The notes under the pieces were generated by a model, which was not told the DNA's origin, searched no databases, and worked only from the letters and a program-made list of their open reading frames with translations. Shown one piece after another: positions 50,839-59,935 of a stretch of 64,000 bases of DNA; the stretch's first letter is position 1, and every line of letters starts with the position of its first letter. Made by a program: the position numbers and the translations under genes. Source of the DNA: Dethiothermospora halolimnae (GTDB lineage: Bacteria > Bacillota > Clostridia > Tissierellales > VENL01); assembly GCF_037577855.1 (NCBI RefSeq), contig NZ_JBAKFX010000001.1:107148-171147 (forward strand). Direction: 5' to 3'.

Positions 50839-50950
50839 AGCCTTGCTTTTGTTTATGTTTAGGGTTTTCACAGATAACCATTACTTTCCCTTTTCTTCTT
50901 ATTATTTTACATTTTTCACATATCTTTTTCACTGATGGTCTTACTTTCAT
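50837..50950 (-). CDS. rpmJ: 50S ribosomal protein L36
   Basis: This 37-residue L36 starts MKVRPSVKKICEKCKIIRRK and ends NPKHKQKQG. The zinc ligands are Cys11, Cys14, Cys27 and His32. The ATG has AAGGAGGG upstream. The gene is short but unmistakable, and sits in its normal place between infA and rpsM. Confidence 0.97.
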   Translation of the reverse strand: MKVRPSVKKICEKCKIIRRKGKVMVICENPKHKQKQG

Positions 50951-50965
50951 TGTAATCCCTCCTTG

Positions 50966-51184
50966 CTACTTATTACGCCATGTTATTCTACCACGACTTA
51001 AATCATAAGGAGATAGTTCAATAGTTACTTTATCTCCAGGTAATATTCTAATAAAGTTCATCCTCAACTTACCTGATATATGTGCCAAAACTTCATGGCC
51101 ATTTTCTAGTTCAACCTTGAACATGGCATTAGGTAGAGCTTCTAATACGGTACCTTCTACCTCAATAACATCTTTTTTTGACAT
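50966..51184 (-). CDS. infA: Translation initiation factor IF-1
   Basis: This 72-residue OB-fold protein starts MSKKDVIEVEGTVLEALPNA and ends LSRGRITWRNK. The ATG at 51184 gives the canonical length; the longer frame has no reason to be translated. AGGAGG is 12 bases upstream, slightly long spacing. Confidence 0.97.
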   Translation of the reverse strand: MSKKDVIEVEGTVLEALPNAMFKVELENGHEVLAHISGKLRMNFIRILPGDKVTIELSPYDLSRGRITWRNK

Positions 51185-51214
51185 TAGGCAATCAAACCTC
51201 CTGTACAATACAAA

Positions 51215-51496
51215 TTATATCTCCTCGTTAAAAGGAAGTAACAACTTTCTTACATAAGCATTGTTTATCTTTTCGTTACTTAAAATTTTATTTCTAAATT
51301 CTTCAATAACGGTTTTATATATCATAAGGTGCTTAGCCTTCTTCTTTTTAGGTTTATCTAGTCTTCTTAAATCACCATCTACTATTGTAACATACTTTTC
51401 ATCGATTATAGCATTCACTAAGAAAACTTTTCCCTTATCTCTACCAGACTTAGATTTAACCACCTGGCCTATCCGTATATCGGATGTGGTTTCCAT
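51215..51496 (-). CDS. KOW-domain RNA-binding protein (L14e-like)
   Basis: This 93-residue protein has a KOW motif near the N-terminus (IGQVVKSKSGRDKGKVFLVNAI) and a basic middle (RRLDKPKKKKAKHL). Such small proteins, resembling archaeal/eukaryotic L14e, lie between map and infA in many Clostridia. A role on the ribosome or in RNA binding is likely but not proven. Confidence 0.88.
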   Translation of the reverse strand: METTSDIRIGQVVKSKSGRDKGKVFLVNAIIDEKYVTIVDGDLRRLDKPKKKKAKHLMIYKTVIEEFRNKILSNEKINNAYVRKLLLPFNEEI

Positions 51497-51518
51497 TTAC
51501 TTCACCTCTTTAATTAGG

Positions 51519-52265
51519 TTATAGGACAGTTAAAAGTTCCGGCTCATCTTTAGTTATTACTATGGTATTCTCATAGTGAGATGATAATTTACTATCATAG
51601 GTTACCACGGTCCAATTATCACTTAAAGTTTTAACATGATAAGTTCCTTCATTTACCATAGGCTCAATGGCCAATACCATTCCTGCTTTAAGCCTAGGAC
51701 CTTTCCCCGATGGACCAAAGTTAGGTATCTGTGGATCTTCGTGCATCTTTTGGCCAATACCATGGCCAACATAGTCCCTAACCACTGAAAATCCATTGCT
51801 TTCAACATGCTTTTGTATAGCATGGGATATATCTGTAAGTCTATAACCCTCTTTAGCAAACTTTAACCCTTCAAAAAAGGATTCTTCTGTTATCTTTATA
51901 AGTTTCTTAGCACTATCAGATATATTACCCACAGAATAGGTTCTGGCACCATCACCATAGTATCCATCTATAATGGTTCCTATATCTATACTTATAATAT
52001 CGCCATCTTTTAATTTTTTTAACCCTGGAATTCCATGAACTACTTCTTCATTTATTGAAGCACAAATGCTTCCTGGAAAACCACCATATCCTTTAAAGGC
52101 TGGTATAGAATTATTTTCTCTTATAAACTCTTCTGCAGCTTCATCAAGTTCTTTAGTTGTAATTCCTGGCTTAATTAACTTCTCAAGAAAGGCATGGGTC
52201 TCGGCCACAAGCCTACCAGCCTTTCTCATTTTTTCAACTTCTCTTTTAGTCTTGAATATAATCAT
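51519..52265 (-). CDS. map: Type I methionine aminopeptidase
   Basis: This 248-residue metalloenzyme removes the N-terminal Met of nascent proteins. Metal ligands are in DGDIISIDIGTIIDGYYGDGA, the GHGIGQKMHEDPQIPNFG block and the C-terminal AIEPMVNEG. The gene overlaps the adk stop codon (TAATG), showing translational coupling. Confidence 0.97.
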   Translation of the reverse strand: MIIFKTKREVEKMRKAGRLVAETHAFLEKLIKPGITTKELDEAAEEFIRENNSIPAFKGYGGFPGSICASINEEVVHGIPGLKKLKDGDIISIDIGTIIDGYYGDGARTYSVGNISDSAKKLIKITEESFFEGLKFAKEGYRLTDISHAIQKHVESNGFSVVRDYVGHGIGQKMHEDPQIPNFGPSGKGPRLKAGMVLAIEPMVNEGTYHVKTLSDNWTVVTYDSKLSSHYENTIVITKDEPELLTVL

Positions 52266-52915
52266 TAACTATCGCTCCCTAATATATTCACTATATCTTC
52301 AAACACTTTGTCAATATCCTGCTCTCCATTAATATCAACAAGTAAATTTTTATCATTATAGTATTCTATAAGGGGCTTCGTTTGTTTTAGATATACTTCT
52401 ATTCTTTTTGAAACAGTTTCCTCTGTATCATCATCTCTTTGGTAAAGCTCTCCTCCACATTCATCGCAAACATTTTCAGTTTTAGGAGGATTGTATTTTA
52501 TGTGATATGTTGCACCACAATTTTTACAGATTCTTCTTCCCACTGCTCTTTCAATAAGAATATCTTTATCCACTTCTATATTTAGTACATAATCTAGGCT
52601 ATAGTCCAGAGCCTTAAGTTCACCATCTAAAGCATCTGCCTGGGCTACAGTTCTAGGAAATCCATCTAGTAAAAATCCCTTTTTACAGTCATCTTCAGTT
52701 AGTCTATCCTTTACTATAGCAACCACAACTTCATCCGGTACAAGTAATCCCTTATCCATGTATTCTTTAGCTTTCTTCCCTAAGTCTGTTCCCTCTTTTA
52801 TGTTTTTTCTAAATATATCCCCTGTGGATATATGGGGTACATTATATTTTTCTATTATTCCTGAAGCCTGTGTACCTTTACCTGCCCCAGGAGGTCCTAA
52901 TAAGATCAATCTCAA
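52265..52915 (-). CDS. adk: Adenylate kinase
   Basis: This 216-residue enzyme interconverts ATP, ADP and AMP. The P-loop is LLGPPGAGKGTQA, the lid has a four-cysteine zinc site (CKNC and CDEC), and GFPRTVAQADAL is conserved. The start is taken as TTG at 52915, because AAGGAG then lies nine bases upstream and the protein begins MRLILLGPPG as in relatives; an ATG three codons earlier abuts the ribosome site. Confidence 0.96.
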   Translation of the reverse strand: MRLILLGPPGAGKGTQASGIIEKYNVPHISTGDIFRKNIKEGTDLGKKAKEYMDKGLLVPDEVVVAIVKDRLTEDDCKKGFLLDGFPRTVAQADALDGELKALDYSLDYVLNIEVDKDILIERAVGRRICKNCGATYHIKYNPPKTENVCDECGGELYQRDDDTEETVSKRIEVYLKQTKPLIEYYNDKNLLVDINGEQDIDKVFEDIVNILGSDS

Positions 52916-52947
52916 ACTAATCATCTCCTTATGGAGTTTAAACTAAT

Positions 52948-54222
52948 TTATTTTAAGAAACCTTTATAGTGTCTCATAAGCATCTGTGATTCTATTTGTT
53001 TTACAGTTTCAAGAGCAACACCTACAACGATTAGTAAAGCAGTTCCACCAAATCTAATATTTAGATCAGTTAAAGATCCTACAAGTACTGGTAGTGTAGC
53101 AATTATAGCTAGCGCTAATGCACCAACAATGGTTAATCTTGAAACAATTCTGCTTAAAAACTCAGATGTTGGCTTTCCTGGTCTTATTCCAGGAATGAAT
53201 CCACCATGTTGTTTTAAATTTTTAGCATATTCCACTGGATTAAACTGAACTGCAGTATAGAAATAAGTGAACAGAATAATTAAAATAACATTTAATATTG
53301 AATATATCCATATTCCTACTTTTCCGTTTACAGTTAAATATTCTCTTACGAAATTTGCAAATCCACCTTCAAAGAATAGTGATAATGTTTGTGGGAATGC
53401 CAGTATTGATGTTGAGAAAATTACTGGTATAACTCCAGCCATTAGCACTTTCAATGGAATATGTGTACTTTGTCCCCCGTACATCTTTCTCCCTACAACT
53501 CTCTTTGCATACTGAACTGGTATTCTTCTCTGACCCTGTTGTATTGCTACTACACCAGCTATTATTAATATCGCTACTATACCGAAAAGTAATACTTCTA
53601 TTATATTCACTTGCCCAGCAGTTAATAGCTGATAAATTTCATATAGTGCACCAGGTAATCTAGATATTATACCTATAAAGATAATAAGGGAGATACCATT
53701 ACCTATTCCCTTTTCGGTAATCTGTTCACCTAGCCACATCAAGAATGCAGTTCCCGCTGTTAGTGTTAATACAACAACAGCTGCTGTTCCAAAACTCTTA
53801 TCTATTAAAGCTCTGTTAAAGAATCCTATACTGAATCCAATCGCTTGAACCAAAGCTAAAACAACAGTACCATATCTAGTATATTGAGCTATTTTTTTTC
53901 TTCCTTCTTCCCCTTCCTTAGATAATGCTTCTAATGAAGGAATAGCTATAGTTAATAATTGAATAATGATGGATGCTGTAATATATGGATAAATGTTAAG
54001 AGCAAATATTGAAAATTGTCTCATAGATCCACCAGACATTAAATCAAGAAATCCTAACACTCCACCTTCTCCACCAGAGAATATCTGTTCAATTACTTCC
54101 CTATCCATACCTGGTACTGGGACATGAGAACCCAGTCTATAAATTAATAACATTAATAATGTAAAAAACATTTTTTTCCTTAAGTCAGGAATTTTCCAAG
54201 CATCTCTTAGAGTTGATAACAA
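52948..54222 (-). CDS. secY: Protein translocase subunit SecY
   Basis: This 424-residue channel of the Sec translocon has ten membrane helices. Recognisable parts are YRLGSHVPVPGMDREVIEQI, SGGSMRQFSIFALNIYPYI and LKQHGGFIPGIRPGKPTSEFL. It lies between rplO and adk as usual. Confidence 0.98.
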   Translation of the reverse strand: MLSTLRDAWKIPDLRKKMFFTLLMLLIYRLGSHVPVPGMDREVIEQIFSGGEGGVLGFLDLMSGGSMRQFSIFALNIYPYITASIIIQLLTIAIPSLEALSKEGEEGRKKIAQYTRYGTVVLALVQAIGFSIGFFNRALIDKSFGTAAVVVLTLTAGTAFLMWLGEQITEKGIGNGISLIIFIGIISRLPGALYEIYQLLTAGQVNIIEVLLFGIVAILIIAGVVAIQQGQRRIPVQYAKRVVGRKMYGGQSTHIPLKVLMAGVIPVIFSTSILAFPQTLSLFFEGGFANFVREYLTVNGKVGIWIYSILNVILIILFTYFYTAVQFNPVEYAKNLKQHGGFIPGIRPGKPTSEFLSRIVSRLTIVGALALAIIATLPVLVGSLTDLNIRFGGTALLIVVGVALETVKQIESQMLMRHYKGFLK

Positions 54223-54223
54223 T

Positions 54224-54676
54224 TTAAATCACCTCTACCTTTCCCCCTACGGCTTCAATCTTTTCAGCAGCAGATTTGCTGAATTTATTAGCCTTTACAA
54301 TAAGTTTTTTATTTAGTTCCCCTTTTGCTAACACCTTAACACCGTCTTTAGTGTTTTTAATTACACCGCTCTCTATTAAAAGTTCTGGTGTAACTTCTGT
54401 GTTTTCATCAAATTTATTTAACTGCTCTAAGTTCACTATTACGAATTCCTTAGCGAACCTTTTATTATTAAATCCTCTTTTAGGTAATCTTCTATATAGA
54501 GGCATTTGACCACCTTCAAATCCTGGTCTTACTCCACCGCCTGAACGAGAGTTTTGACCATTTTCTCCTCTACCTGAAGTTTTACCTTGTCCTGTTGCAG
54601 TACCTCTACCAAGTCTTTTACGTTTTTGGTTTCTACTTTCTCCACCTTTATTTGGTCCTAATTCATGAAGTTTCAT
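54224..54676 (-). CDS. rplO: 50S ribosomal protein L15
   Basis: This 150-residue L15 starts MKLHELGPNKGGESRNQKRK and has the glycine-rich GRGTATGQGKTSGRGENGQN segment. It is separated by one base from secY. Confidence 0.98.
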   Translation of the reverse strand: MKLHELGPNKGGESRNQKRKRLGRGTATGQGKTSGRGENGQNSRSGGGVRPGFEGGQMPLYRRLPKRGFNNKRFAKEFVIVNLEQLNKFDENTEVTPELLIESGVIKNTKDGVKVLAKGELNKKLIVKANKFSKSAAEKIEAVGGKVEVI

Positions 54677-54706
54677 AATTGCACCTCCTCTTCACTGTGA
54701 TAAGAT

Positions 54707-54883
54707 CTATTTTACTATTTCAACCATATGACTTACTTTTTCTATCATACCTCTAATTTGAGGAGTATCTTCTTTCTCAACTATTTGGCCTATTTTTCTA
54801 AGTCCTAGCGCCTCTATAGTTCTTATTTGCTTTTCCTTTTTTCCTATCTTGCTTCTTTTTAATTGTATTTTAATTTTAGCCAA
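54707..54883 (-). CDS. rpmD: 50S ribosomal protein L30
   Basis: This 58-residue L30 reads MAKIKIQLKRSKIGKKEKQI at the N-terminus and ends MIEKVSHMVEIVK. Start codon TTG has GGGGGG seven bases upstream. It sits between rpsE and rplO in the expected order. Confidence 0.96.
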   Translation of the reverse strand: MAKIKIQLKRSKIGKKEKQIRTIEALGLRKIGQIVEKEDTPQIRGMIEKVSHMVEIVK

Positions 54884-54895
54884 GGTAATTCCCCC

Positions 54896-55402
54896 CTAAC
54901 CTAGTAACTCTTCTACAGATTTTCCTCTTAACTTCGCTACCTTCTCCGCTCTTTTTAACTGATTTAATGCTTGTATTGTAGCATTAACCATATTTCTAGG
55001 GTTATTTGAACCTAATGATTTACCCCTTAGGTCTCTAATACCAGCTAATTCGATTACGGCACGTACAGGACCTCCTGCGATAACCCCTGTACCTTCAGAA
55101 GCAGGCTTTAACATAACTCTACCTGCACCAAATTCTCCAATAGTTTCGTGAGGAATTGTTGTTCCAACCATTGGAACTTCAATAAGATGTTTTTTAGCAT
55201 CTTCTATAGCTTTTCTAATAGCTTCAGGAACCTCTTGAGCTTTGGCCATACCTATTCCTACGTGACCATTTTCATCACCTACAACTACTAAAGCACTAAA
55301 TCTAAAGTTTCTACCACCTTTAACAACCTTAGTAATACGGTTTATGTTAACTACTCTTTCTTTGATATCTAGTTCACTAGCATCTATATGTGTACGTTCC
55401 AT
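54896..55402 (-). CDS. rpsE: 30S ribosomal protein S5
   Basis: This 168-residue S5 has the dsRBD-like N-terminal domain (RVVNINRITKVVKGGRNFRF) and AGGPVRAVIELAGIRDLRGK in the second domain. It lies 12 bases before rpmD. Confidence 0.98.
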   Translation of the reverse strand: MERTHIDASELDIKERVVNINRITKVVKGGRNFRFSALVVVGDENGHVGIGMAKAQEVPEAIRKAIEDAKKHLIEVPMVGTTIPHETIGEFGAGRVMLKPASEGTGVIAGGPVRAVIELAGIRDLRGKSLGSNNPRNMVNATIQALNQLKRAEKVAKLRGKSVEELLG

Positions 55403-55418
55403 TAATTCCCCTCCTTCA

Positions 55419-55787
55419 TTAAAATTTAAGTCCAGCCTCTCTAGCGGCTTCAGCTAACTCTTTTATTCTTCCGTGATATACATATCCGCCTCTATCAAAA
55501 ATTACTTTTTCAACACCCTTTTCCACTGCTCTTTTAGCTATTAGTTCTCCAACCATTTTAGCAGCTTCCTTGTTTCCTGTTGTTTCAACTTTACCATCTA
55601 GTTCCTTATCAAGTGTTGAAGCAGAAGCGATTGTGTGACCTTTAAGATCGTCAATTACTTGAGCATATATATGTTTTGAACTTCTATATACGTTTAATCT
55701 TGGTCTATCAGGAGTTCCTTGTATTTTATTTCTTAATCTTAAATGTCTTTTCTTTCTTTTTACATTTTTACTTACCTTTTTTAACAC
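55419..55787 (-). CDS. rplR: 50S ribosomal protein L18
   Basis: This 122-residue L18, the 5S rRNA-binding protein, has RHLRLRNKIQGTPDRPRLNV and the C-terminal FDRGGYVYHGRIKELAEAAR. Confidence 0.98.
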   Translation of the reverse strand: MLKKVSKNVKRKKRHLRLRNKIQGTPDRPRLNVYRSSKHIYAQVIDDLKGHTIASASTLDKELDGKVETTGNKEAAKMVGELIAKRAVEKGVEKVIFDRGGYVYHGRIKELAEAAREAGLKF

Positions 55788-55803
55788 CCGTAATCACTCC
55801 TTT

Positions 55804-56343
55804 CTACTTACCTGTCTTACCTTCCTTACGTCTTACGTATTCGCCTTCATATCTTATACCTTTTCCTTTGTAAGGCTCAGGCTTTCTTAATTCTCTTATA
55901 ACAGCTGCATAGTTTCCAACCTTCTGTTTATCGATACCTTTTACAACTATTTGCGTATTTGATGGAACATCAACCTCTAATCCTTCTGGATCTTCCATCT
56001 CTACCGGGTGTGAAAAACCTAAGTTAAGAACTAATTTCTTACCTTGTTTTTGTGCACGATAACCTACACCAACTATTTCTAATTTCTTTTCATATCCTTT
56101 AGATACACCCTCTATCATATTAGCTATAAGGGTACGTGTTAGTCCGTGTAATGATTTATGCTTTTTGTTCTCTGTTGGACGCTCTACTGTTATTTCATTA
56201 TCTTCCATTTTTATTATCATATCTCTGTGAAGTTGTTGTTCTAACTGTCCCTTTGACCCCTTCACAGTGATGTAATTATTGTCATCTATATTAATTTCTA
56301 CACCATCTGGTATAGATATTGGTAAAAGACCTATCCTTGACAT
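55804..56343 (-). CDS. rplF: 50S ribosomal protein L6
   Basis: This 179-residue L6 has two repeated domains; it starts MSRIGLLPISIPDGVEI and ends with the conserved PEPYKGKGIRYEGEYVRRK. Confidence 0.98.
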   Translation of the reverse strand: MSRIGLLPISIPDGVEINIDDNNYITVKGSKGQLEQQLHRDMIIKMEDNEITVERPTENKKHKSLHGLTRTLIANMIEGVSKGYEKKLEIVGVGYRAQKQGKKLVLNLGFSHPVEMEDPEGLEVDVPSNTQIVVKGIDKQKVGNYAAVIRELRKPEPYKGKGIRYEGEYVRRKEGKTGK

Positions 56344-56377
56344 AGTCGCACCTCCTATTCCCTATCAAGTTTAAAAA

Positions 56378-56776
56378 TTACCATACATAGCAGATTACTT
56401 CTCCACCTACTCCTTCTTTTCTAGCTACCTTATCAGTAACTATACCCTTTGAAGTTGATAGTACAGCAATTCCTAAACCTCCAAGTACTCTTGGTATTTC
56501 ATCTTTTTTAGCATAAACTCTTAGTCCTGGCTTAGATATCTTCTTAAGACCAGTTATTACTCTCTCGTTATCTCTTCCATATTTAACCTGTATTCTTATT
56601 ATACCTTGTTTTTCATCATCTATAACATCAAATCCCTTAATAAAACCTTCGTCTAATAATATTTGAGCTATCGCCTTTTTCATATTAGAAGCTGGGATAT
56701 CAACAGTTTCATGTCTAGCATTGTTACTATTTCTAATTCTTGTTAGCATATCTGCAATTGGATCAGTCATAACCAT
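56378..56776 (-). CDS. rpsH: 30S ribosomal protein S8
   Basis: This 132-residue S8 has TDPIADMLTRIRNSNNARHE and ends STSKGIVTDKVARKEG then VGGEVICYVW. AGGAGG lies nine bases before the first ATG; a second in-frame ATG two codons later is also possible. Confidence 0.98.
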   Translation of the reverse strand: MVMTDPIADMLTRIRNSNNARHETVDIPASNMKKAIAQILLDEGFIKGFDVIDDEKQGIIRIQVKYGRDNERVITGLKKISKPGLRVYAKKDEIPRVLGGLGIAVLSTSKGIVTDKVARKEGVGGEVICYVW

Positions 56777-56809
56777 TAGAGTTAGCCTCCTTTCATTTTT
56801 ACCTAATTC

Positions 56810-56995
56810 TTACCAACTTGCCTTTTTAACTCCAGGAATTTCTCCTTTGTAAGCAAGCTCTCTAAAACATATACGGCAAACGCCAAATTTCCTTAGGTAA
56901 CCATGTGGTCTACCGCATATTCTACATCTATTGTACGCTCTTGTACTATACTTTGGCTTTCTTTGTTGCTTTATTTTCATTGATTTTTTAGCCAC
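56810..56995 (-). CDS. rpsN: 30S ribosomal protein S14, type Z
   Basis: This 61-residue short S14 has two CxxC zinc pairs (CRICGRPHG and CRICFREL), the zinc-dependent form usual in Firmicutes. It lies between rplE and rpsH. Confidence 0.98.
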   Translation of the reverse strand: MAKKSMKIKQQRKPKYSTRAYNRCRICGRPHGYLRKFGVCRICFRELAYKGEIPGVKKASW

Positions 56996-57013
56996 TATTC
57001 TTTCCCTCCTTAT

Positions 57014-57556
57014 CTACTTTTTAAAGGGCATACCTAACTGTCCTAATAATTCTTTAGCCTCTTCATCACTTTCAGCTGTAGTAACAACTATGATATCAAA
57101 TCCTCTTATTTTATCGATCTTATCATATTCTATTTCAGGGAAAATAAGTTGTTCTTTAATACCTAAAGCATAGTTCCCTCTACCATCAAATGATTTAGGA
57201 GAAACCCCTCTAAAGTCTCTAACTCTTGGTAATGCTATGTTCATTAACTTATCAAGGAAATAATACATCTTTTCTCCTCTTAAAGTTACCTTACAACCAA
57301 CAGGCATTCCTTCACGGATTTTGAAGTTAGAAACAGACTTTTTAGCCTTTGTTATAACTGGCTTTTGTCCTGTTATTTCTTTTAATTCTTCAACAGCCGT
57401 TTCTAAAGATTTAGGATTGTCTTTTGCCTCTCCTACTCCCATATTTACAATAACCTTTTCAAGTTTTGGAACTTGCATTATATTATCATAATTGAATTTT
57501 TCCATTAAAGCTGAAATAACTTCTTCTTTATACTTTGTTTGTAGTCGTGTACTCAT
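57014..57556 (-). CDS. rplE: 50S ribosomal protein L5
   Basis: This 180-residue L5, which binds 5S rRNA, has KLEKVIVNMGVGEAKDNPK, GQKPVITKAKKSVSNFKIRE and C-terminal DIIVVTTAESDEEAKELL. Confidence 0.98.
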   Translation of the reverse strand: MSTRLQTKYKEEVISALMEKFNYDNIMQVPKLEKVIVNMGVGEAKDNPKSLETAVEELKEITGQKPVITKAKKSVSNFKIREGMPVGCKVTLRGEKMYYFLDKLMNIALPRVRDFRGVSPKSFDGRGNYALGIKEQLIFPEIEYDKIDKIRGFDIIVVTTAESDEEAKELLGQLGMPFKK

Positions 57557-57584
57557 TGTTCGTACCTCCTTTCAGTGAAAACTA

Positions 57585-57896
57585 CTAATCTATAACCTCA
57601 CCGCATTTTTTACATACTCTTACTTTATCTCCGCTGTCTAATACTTTATATCCAACTCTTACGCCCTGTTTATCCTTACCGCAGAATAACATAACGTTTG
57701 AGGCATTAATCGGTCCTTCTTGGTGAATTATTCCACCCTGTTGCATCTGTTGAGTAGGTTTCTTATGTTTTGTTAACATATTTACTCCCTCAACTATTAC
57801 TCTATTTTGTTTAGGATAAGCAGTTAATACTTTTCCTTTTTTACCTTTATCTTTTCCTGTTATAACAACTACTGTGTCACCTTTTTTCACGTGCAT
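57585..57896 (-). CDS. rplX: 50S ribosomal protein L24
   Basis: This 103-residue L24 has a KOW motif (KKGDTVVVITGKDKGKKGKV) and a C-terminal pair of cysteines (CKKCGEVID) with an earlier MLFCGKD, a common clostridial variant. Confidence 0.98.
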   Translation of the reverse strand: MHVKKGDTVVVITGKDKGKKGKVLTAYPKQNRVIVEGVNMLTKHKKPTQQMQQGGIIHQEGPINASNVMLFCGKDKQGVRVGYKVLDSGDKVRVCKKCGEVID

Positions 57897-57910
57897 AACT
57901 ACACCTCCTC

Positions 57911-58279
57911 CTATAGTACTTCAGGTGCTAATGATACTATTTTCATAAACTTACCCGCTCTTAACTCTCTAGTTACAGGTCCAAAGATACGTGTACCAAC
58001 AGGTTGTTTATCATCTTTTATAACAACAGCCGCGTTTTGATCAAAATTTATATAACTTCCATCTTCTCTTCTAATTTCTTTGCTAGTTCTAACAACCACC
58101 GCTTTAACAACCTCACCTTTTTTGACAACACCACCAGGTGTTGCACTTTTGACAGCAGCAACCACTACGTCTCCAACACTAGCGTACCTTCTATTTGTAC
58201 CTCCAAGAACTCTAATAACTAATAATTCCTTAGCACCAGAGTTATCAGCCACTTTTAGTCTTGATTCTACTTGAACCAT
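57911..58279 (-). CDS. rplN: 50S ribosomal protein L14
   Basis: This 122-residue L14 starts MVQVESRLKVADNSGAKELL. The ATG at 58279 has GGGAGG seven bases upstream; a longer frame begins with TTG before the ribosome site and is rejected. Confidence 0.98.
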   Translation of the reverse strand: MVQVESRLKVADNSGAKELLVIRVLGGTNRRYASVGDVVVAAVKSATPGGVVKKGEVVKAVVVRTSKEIRREDGSYINFDQNAAVVIKDDKQPVGTRIFGPVTRELRAGKFMKIVSLAPEVL

Positions 58280-58308
58280 GTCTTTACCTCCCTTCGACAA
58301 TGTAAAGA

Positions 58309-58563
58309 TTATTTAGCTTTTTCTGTTATTTCAACTAATCTCCATCTTTTGTCCTTGCTTAATGGTCTTGTTTCCATAATTTTTACCTTGTCACCTATAC
58401 GACATTCATTATTTTCATCATGGGCTTTAAACTTAGTTGTTCTTTTAACTGACTTTTTGTATAACGGGTGTGAAACAAAAGTTTCAACCGCAACAACCAC
58501 AGTTTTATCCATTTTATCACTTACAACTTTTCCTAATCTTACCTTTCTGTTGCCTCTCTCCAC
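58309..58563 (-). CDS. rpsQ: 30S ribosomal protein S17
   Basis: This 84-residue S17 has an OB fold with KVRLGKVVSDKMDKTVVVAV and GDKVKIMETRPLSKDKRWRL. It follows rpmC by 24 bases. Confidence 0.98.
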   Translation of the reverse strand: MERGNRKVRLGKVVSDKMDKTVVVAVETFVSHPLYKKSVKRTTKFKAHDENNECRIGDKVKIMETRPLSKDKRWRLVEITEKAK

Positions 58564-58587
58564 GTCTAGTCCTCCTTTCTGGAACTA

Positions 58588-58791
58588 TTATGCATTCATC
58601 TTATTTAATTCTCTCTCTCTCAATATAGTCTTAACCCTAGCTATGTCCTTTCGAACAGACTTAATTCTCATAGGATTATCAAGTTGACCGGTAGCTAATT
58701 GAAATCTTAAATTAAATAATTCAGATTTTAAATCTCCTAATTTATCATTTAATTCTTGAACAGTTAAATCTCTTAATTCATTAGCTTTCAT
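58588..58791 (-). CDS. rpmC: 50S ribosomal protein L29
   Basis: This 67-residue L29 starts MKANELRDLTVQELNDKL and ends TILRERELNKMNA. The ATG at 58791 overlaps the end of rplP by 11 bases and follows GAGGGTGGTG; the longer frame lacks a ribosome site of its own. Confidence 0.96.
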   Translation of the reverse strand: MKANELRDLTVQELNDKLGDLKSELFNLRFQLATGQLDNPMRIKSVRKDIARVKTILRERELNKMNA

Positions 58792-59224
58792 TGCTTTCAC
58801 CACCCTCTTCAACTCCATCTTCACGAGTGACAAACTTACATTTGATTGGTAACTTATGAGCCGCTAATCTCATAGCTTCTCTAGCTATCTCTTCAGGTAC
58901 TCCAGCCATTTCAAATAAAATTCTACCTGGTTTAACAACAGCTACCCAATACTCTGGTGAACCTTTCCCTTTACCCATACGAGTTTCTGCCGGTTGACGA
59001 GTTACTGGCTTATCAGGGAAAACTTTAATCCAAATCTTTCCACCTCTTTTAACATATCTTGTCATTGCTCTTCTGGCTGCCTCTATTTGATTTGAAGTTA
59101 TCCAAGTCGCTTCTAAAGCTTGTAAAGCATATTCACCATAGGCTATTTTATTCCCACGAGTAGCTTTACCTCTCATTCTACCTCTATGAACCTTACGACG
59201 TTTAACTCTTTTTGGCATTAACAT
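58781..59224 (-). CDS. rplP: 50S ribosomal protein L16
   Basis: This 147-residue L16 starts MLMPKRVKRRKVHRGRMRG and has GKGKGSPEYWVAVVKPGRIL. AGGAGG is eight bases upstream. The tail VEEGGESNES is longer and more acidic than usual and overlaps rpmC. Confidence 0.98.
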   Translation of the reverse strand: MLMPKRVKRRKVHRGRMRGKATRGNKIAYGEYALQALEATWITSNQIEAARRAMTRYVKRGGKIWIKVFPDKPVTRQPAETRMGKGKGSPEYWVAVVKPGRILFEMAGVPEEIAREAMRLAAHKLPIKCKFVTREDGVEEGGESNES

Positions 59225-59253
59225 AATTATTTCCTCCTTCCTGCGAGACTTTA

Positions 59254-59919
59254 TTATTTACCGCTTTTTTTATCCTGTTCATCCTTAACAGTAGGAAGAA
59301 CTTCTCCTTTACAGATCCAAACCTTCACTCCTATTTTACCGTAAGTAGTGTCAGCCTCCCAGAATCCATAATCGATATCCGCTCTTAATGTATGAAGTGG
59401 TATATTACCTTCACTATATCCTTCTGTTCTTGCCATGTCTGCTCCACCAAGTCTTCCAGATACAGCTGTCTTAATACCCTTAGCTCCAGATCTCATAGTT
59501 CTTTGGATTGATTGCTTCATAGCTCTTCTGAAAGAAATTCTTCTCTCTAGTTGATTAGCTATATTCTCAGCAACTAATTGAGCACTTAATTCAGGAACTT
59601 TAACTTCCTCAACATTTACTATAACCTTCTTACCAGTCATCTTTTCAAGGCCTAGTCTTAATTTTTCAACACCTGAACCGCCTTTACCTATTACCATACC
59701 TGGCTTAGCTGTATAAACATTTAGTTTAATTCTATTAGCCGCTCTTTCGATTTCAGTTTTAGAAATCCCAGCTATAAACATTTTCTCTTTTATATATTTA
59801 CGAATCTTATTATCTTCTATTAGATAGTCTGCAAAGTCTTTCTTATCTGCATACCATTTTGAATCCCAATCTTTAATTACACCAACTCTTAGACCATGTG
59901 GGTTAACTTTTTGACCCAT
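59254..59919 (-). CDS. rpsC: 30S ribosomal protein S3
   Basis: This 221-residue S3 starts MGQKVNPHGLRVGVIKDWDS and has a KH domain with GMVIGKGGSGVEKLR and the C-terminal RADIDYGFWEADTTYGKIGV. It lies 16 bases after rplV. Confidence 0.98.
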   Translation of the reverse strand: MGQKVNPHGLRVGVIKDWDSKWYADKKDFADYLIEDNKIRKYIKEKMFIAGISKTEIERAANRIKLNVYTAKPGMVIGKGGSGVEKLRLGLEKMTGKKVIVNVEEVKVPELSAQLVAENIANQLERRISFRRAMKQSIQRTMRSGAKGIKTAVSGRLGGADMARTEGYSEGNIPLHTLRADIDYGFWEADTTYGKIGVKVWICKGEVLPTVKDEQDKKSGK

Positions 59920-59935
59920 TCATATCCCTCCTTTT

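Noticed and set aside
51653..51859. 68-codon frame inside map on the same strand
   Set aside because: Alternative-frame shadow of methionine aminopeptidase.
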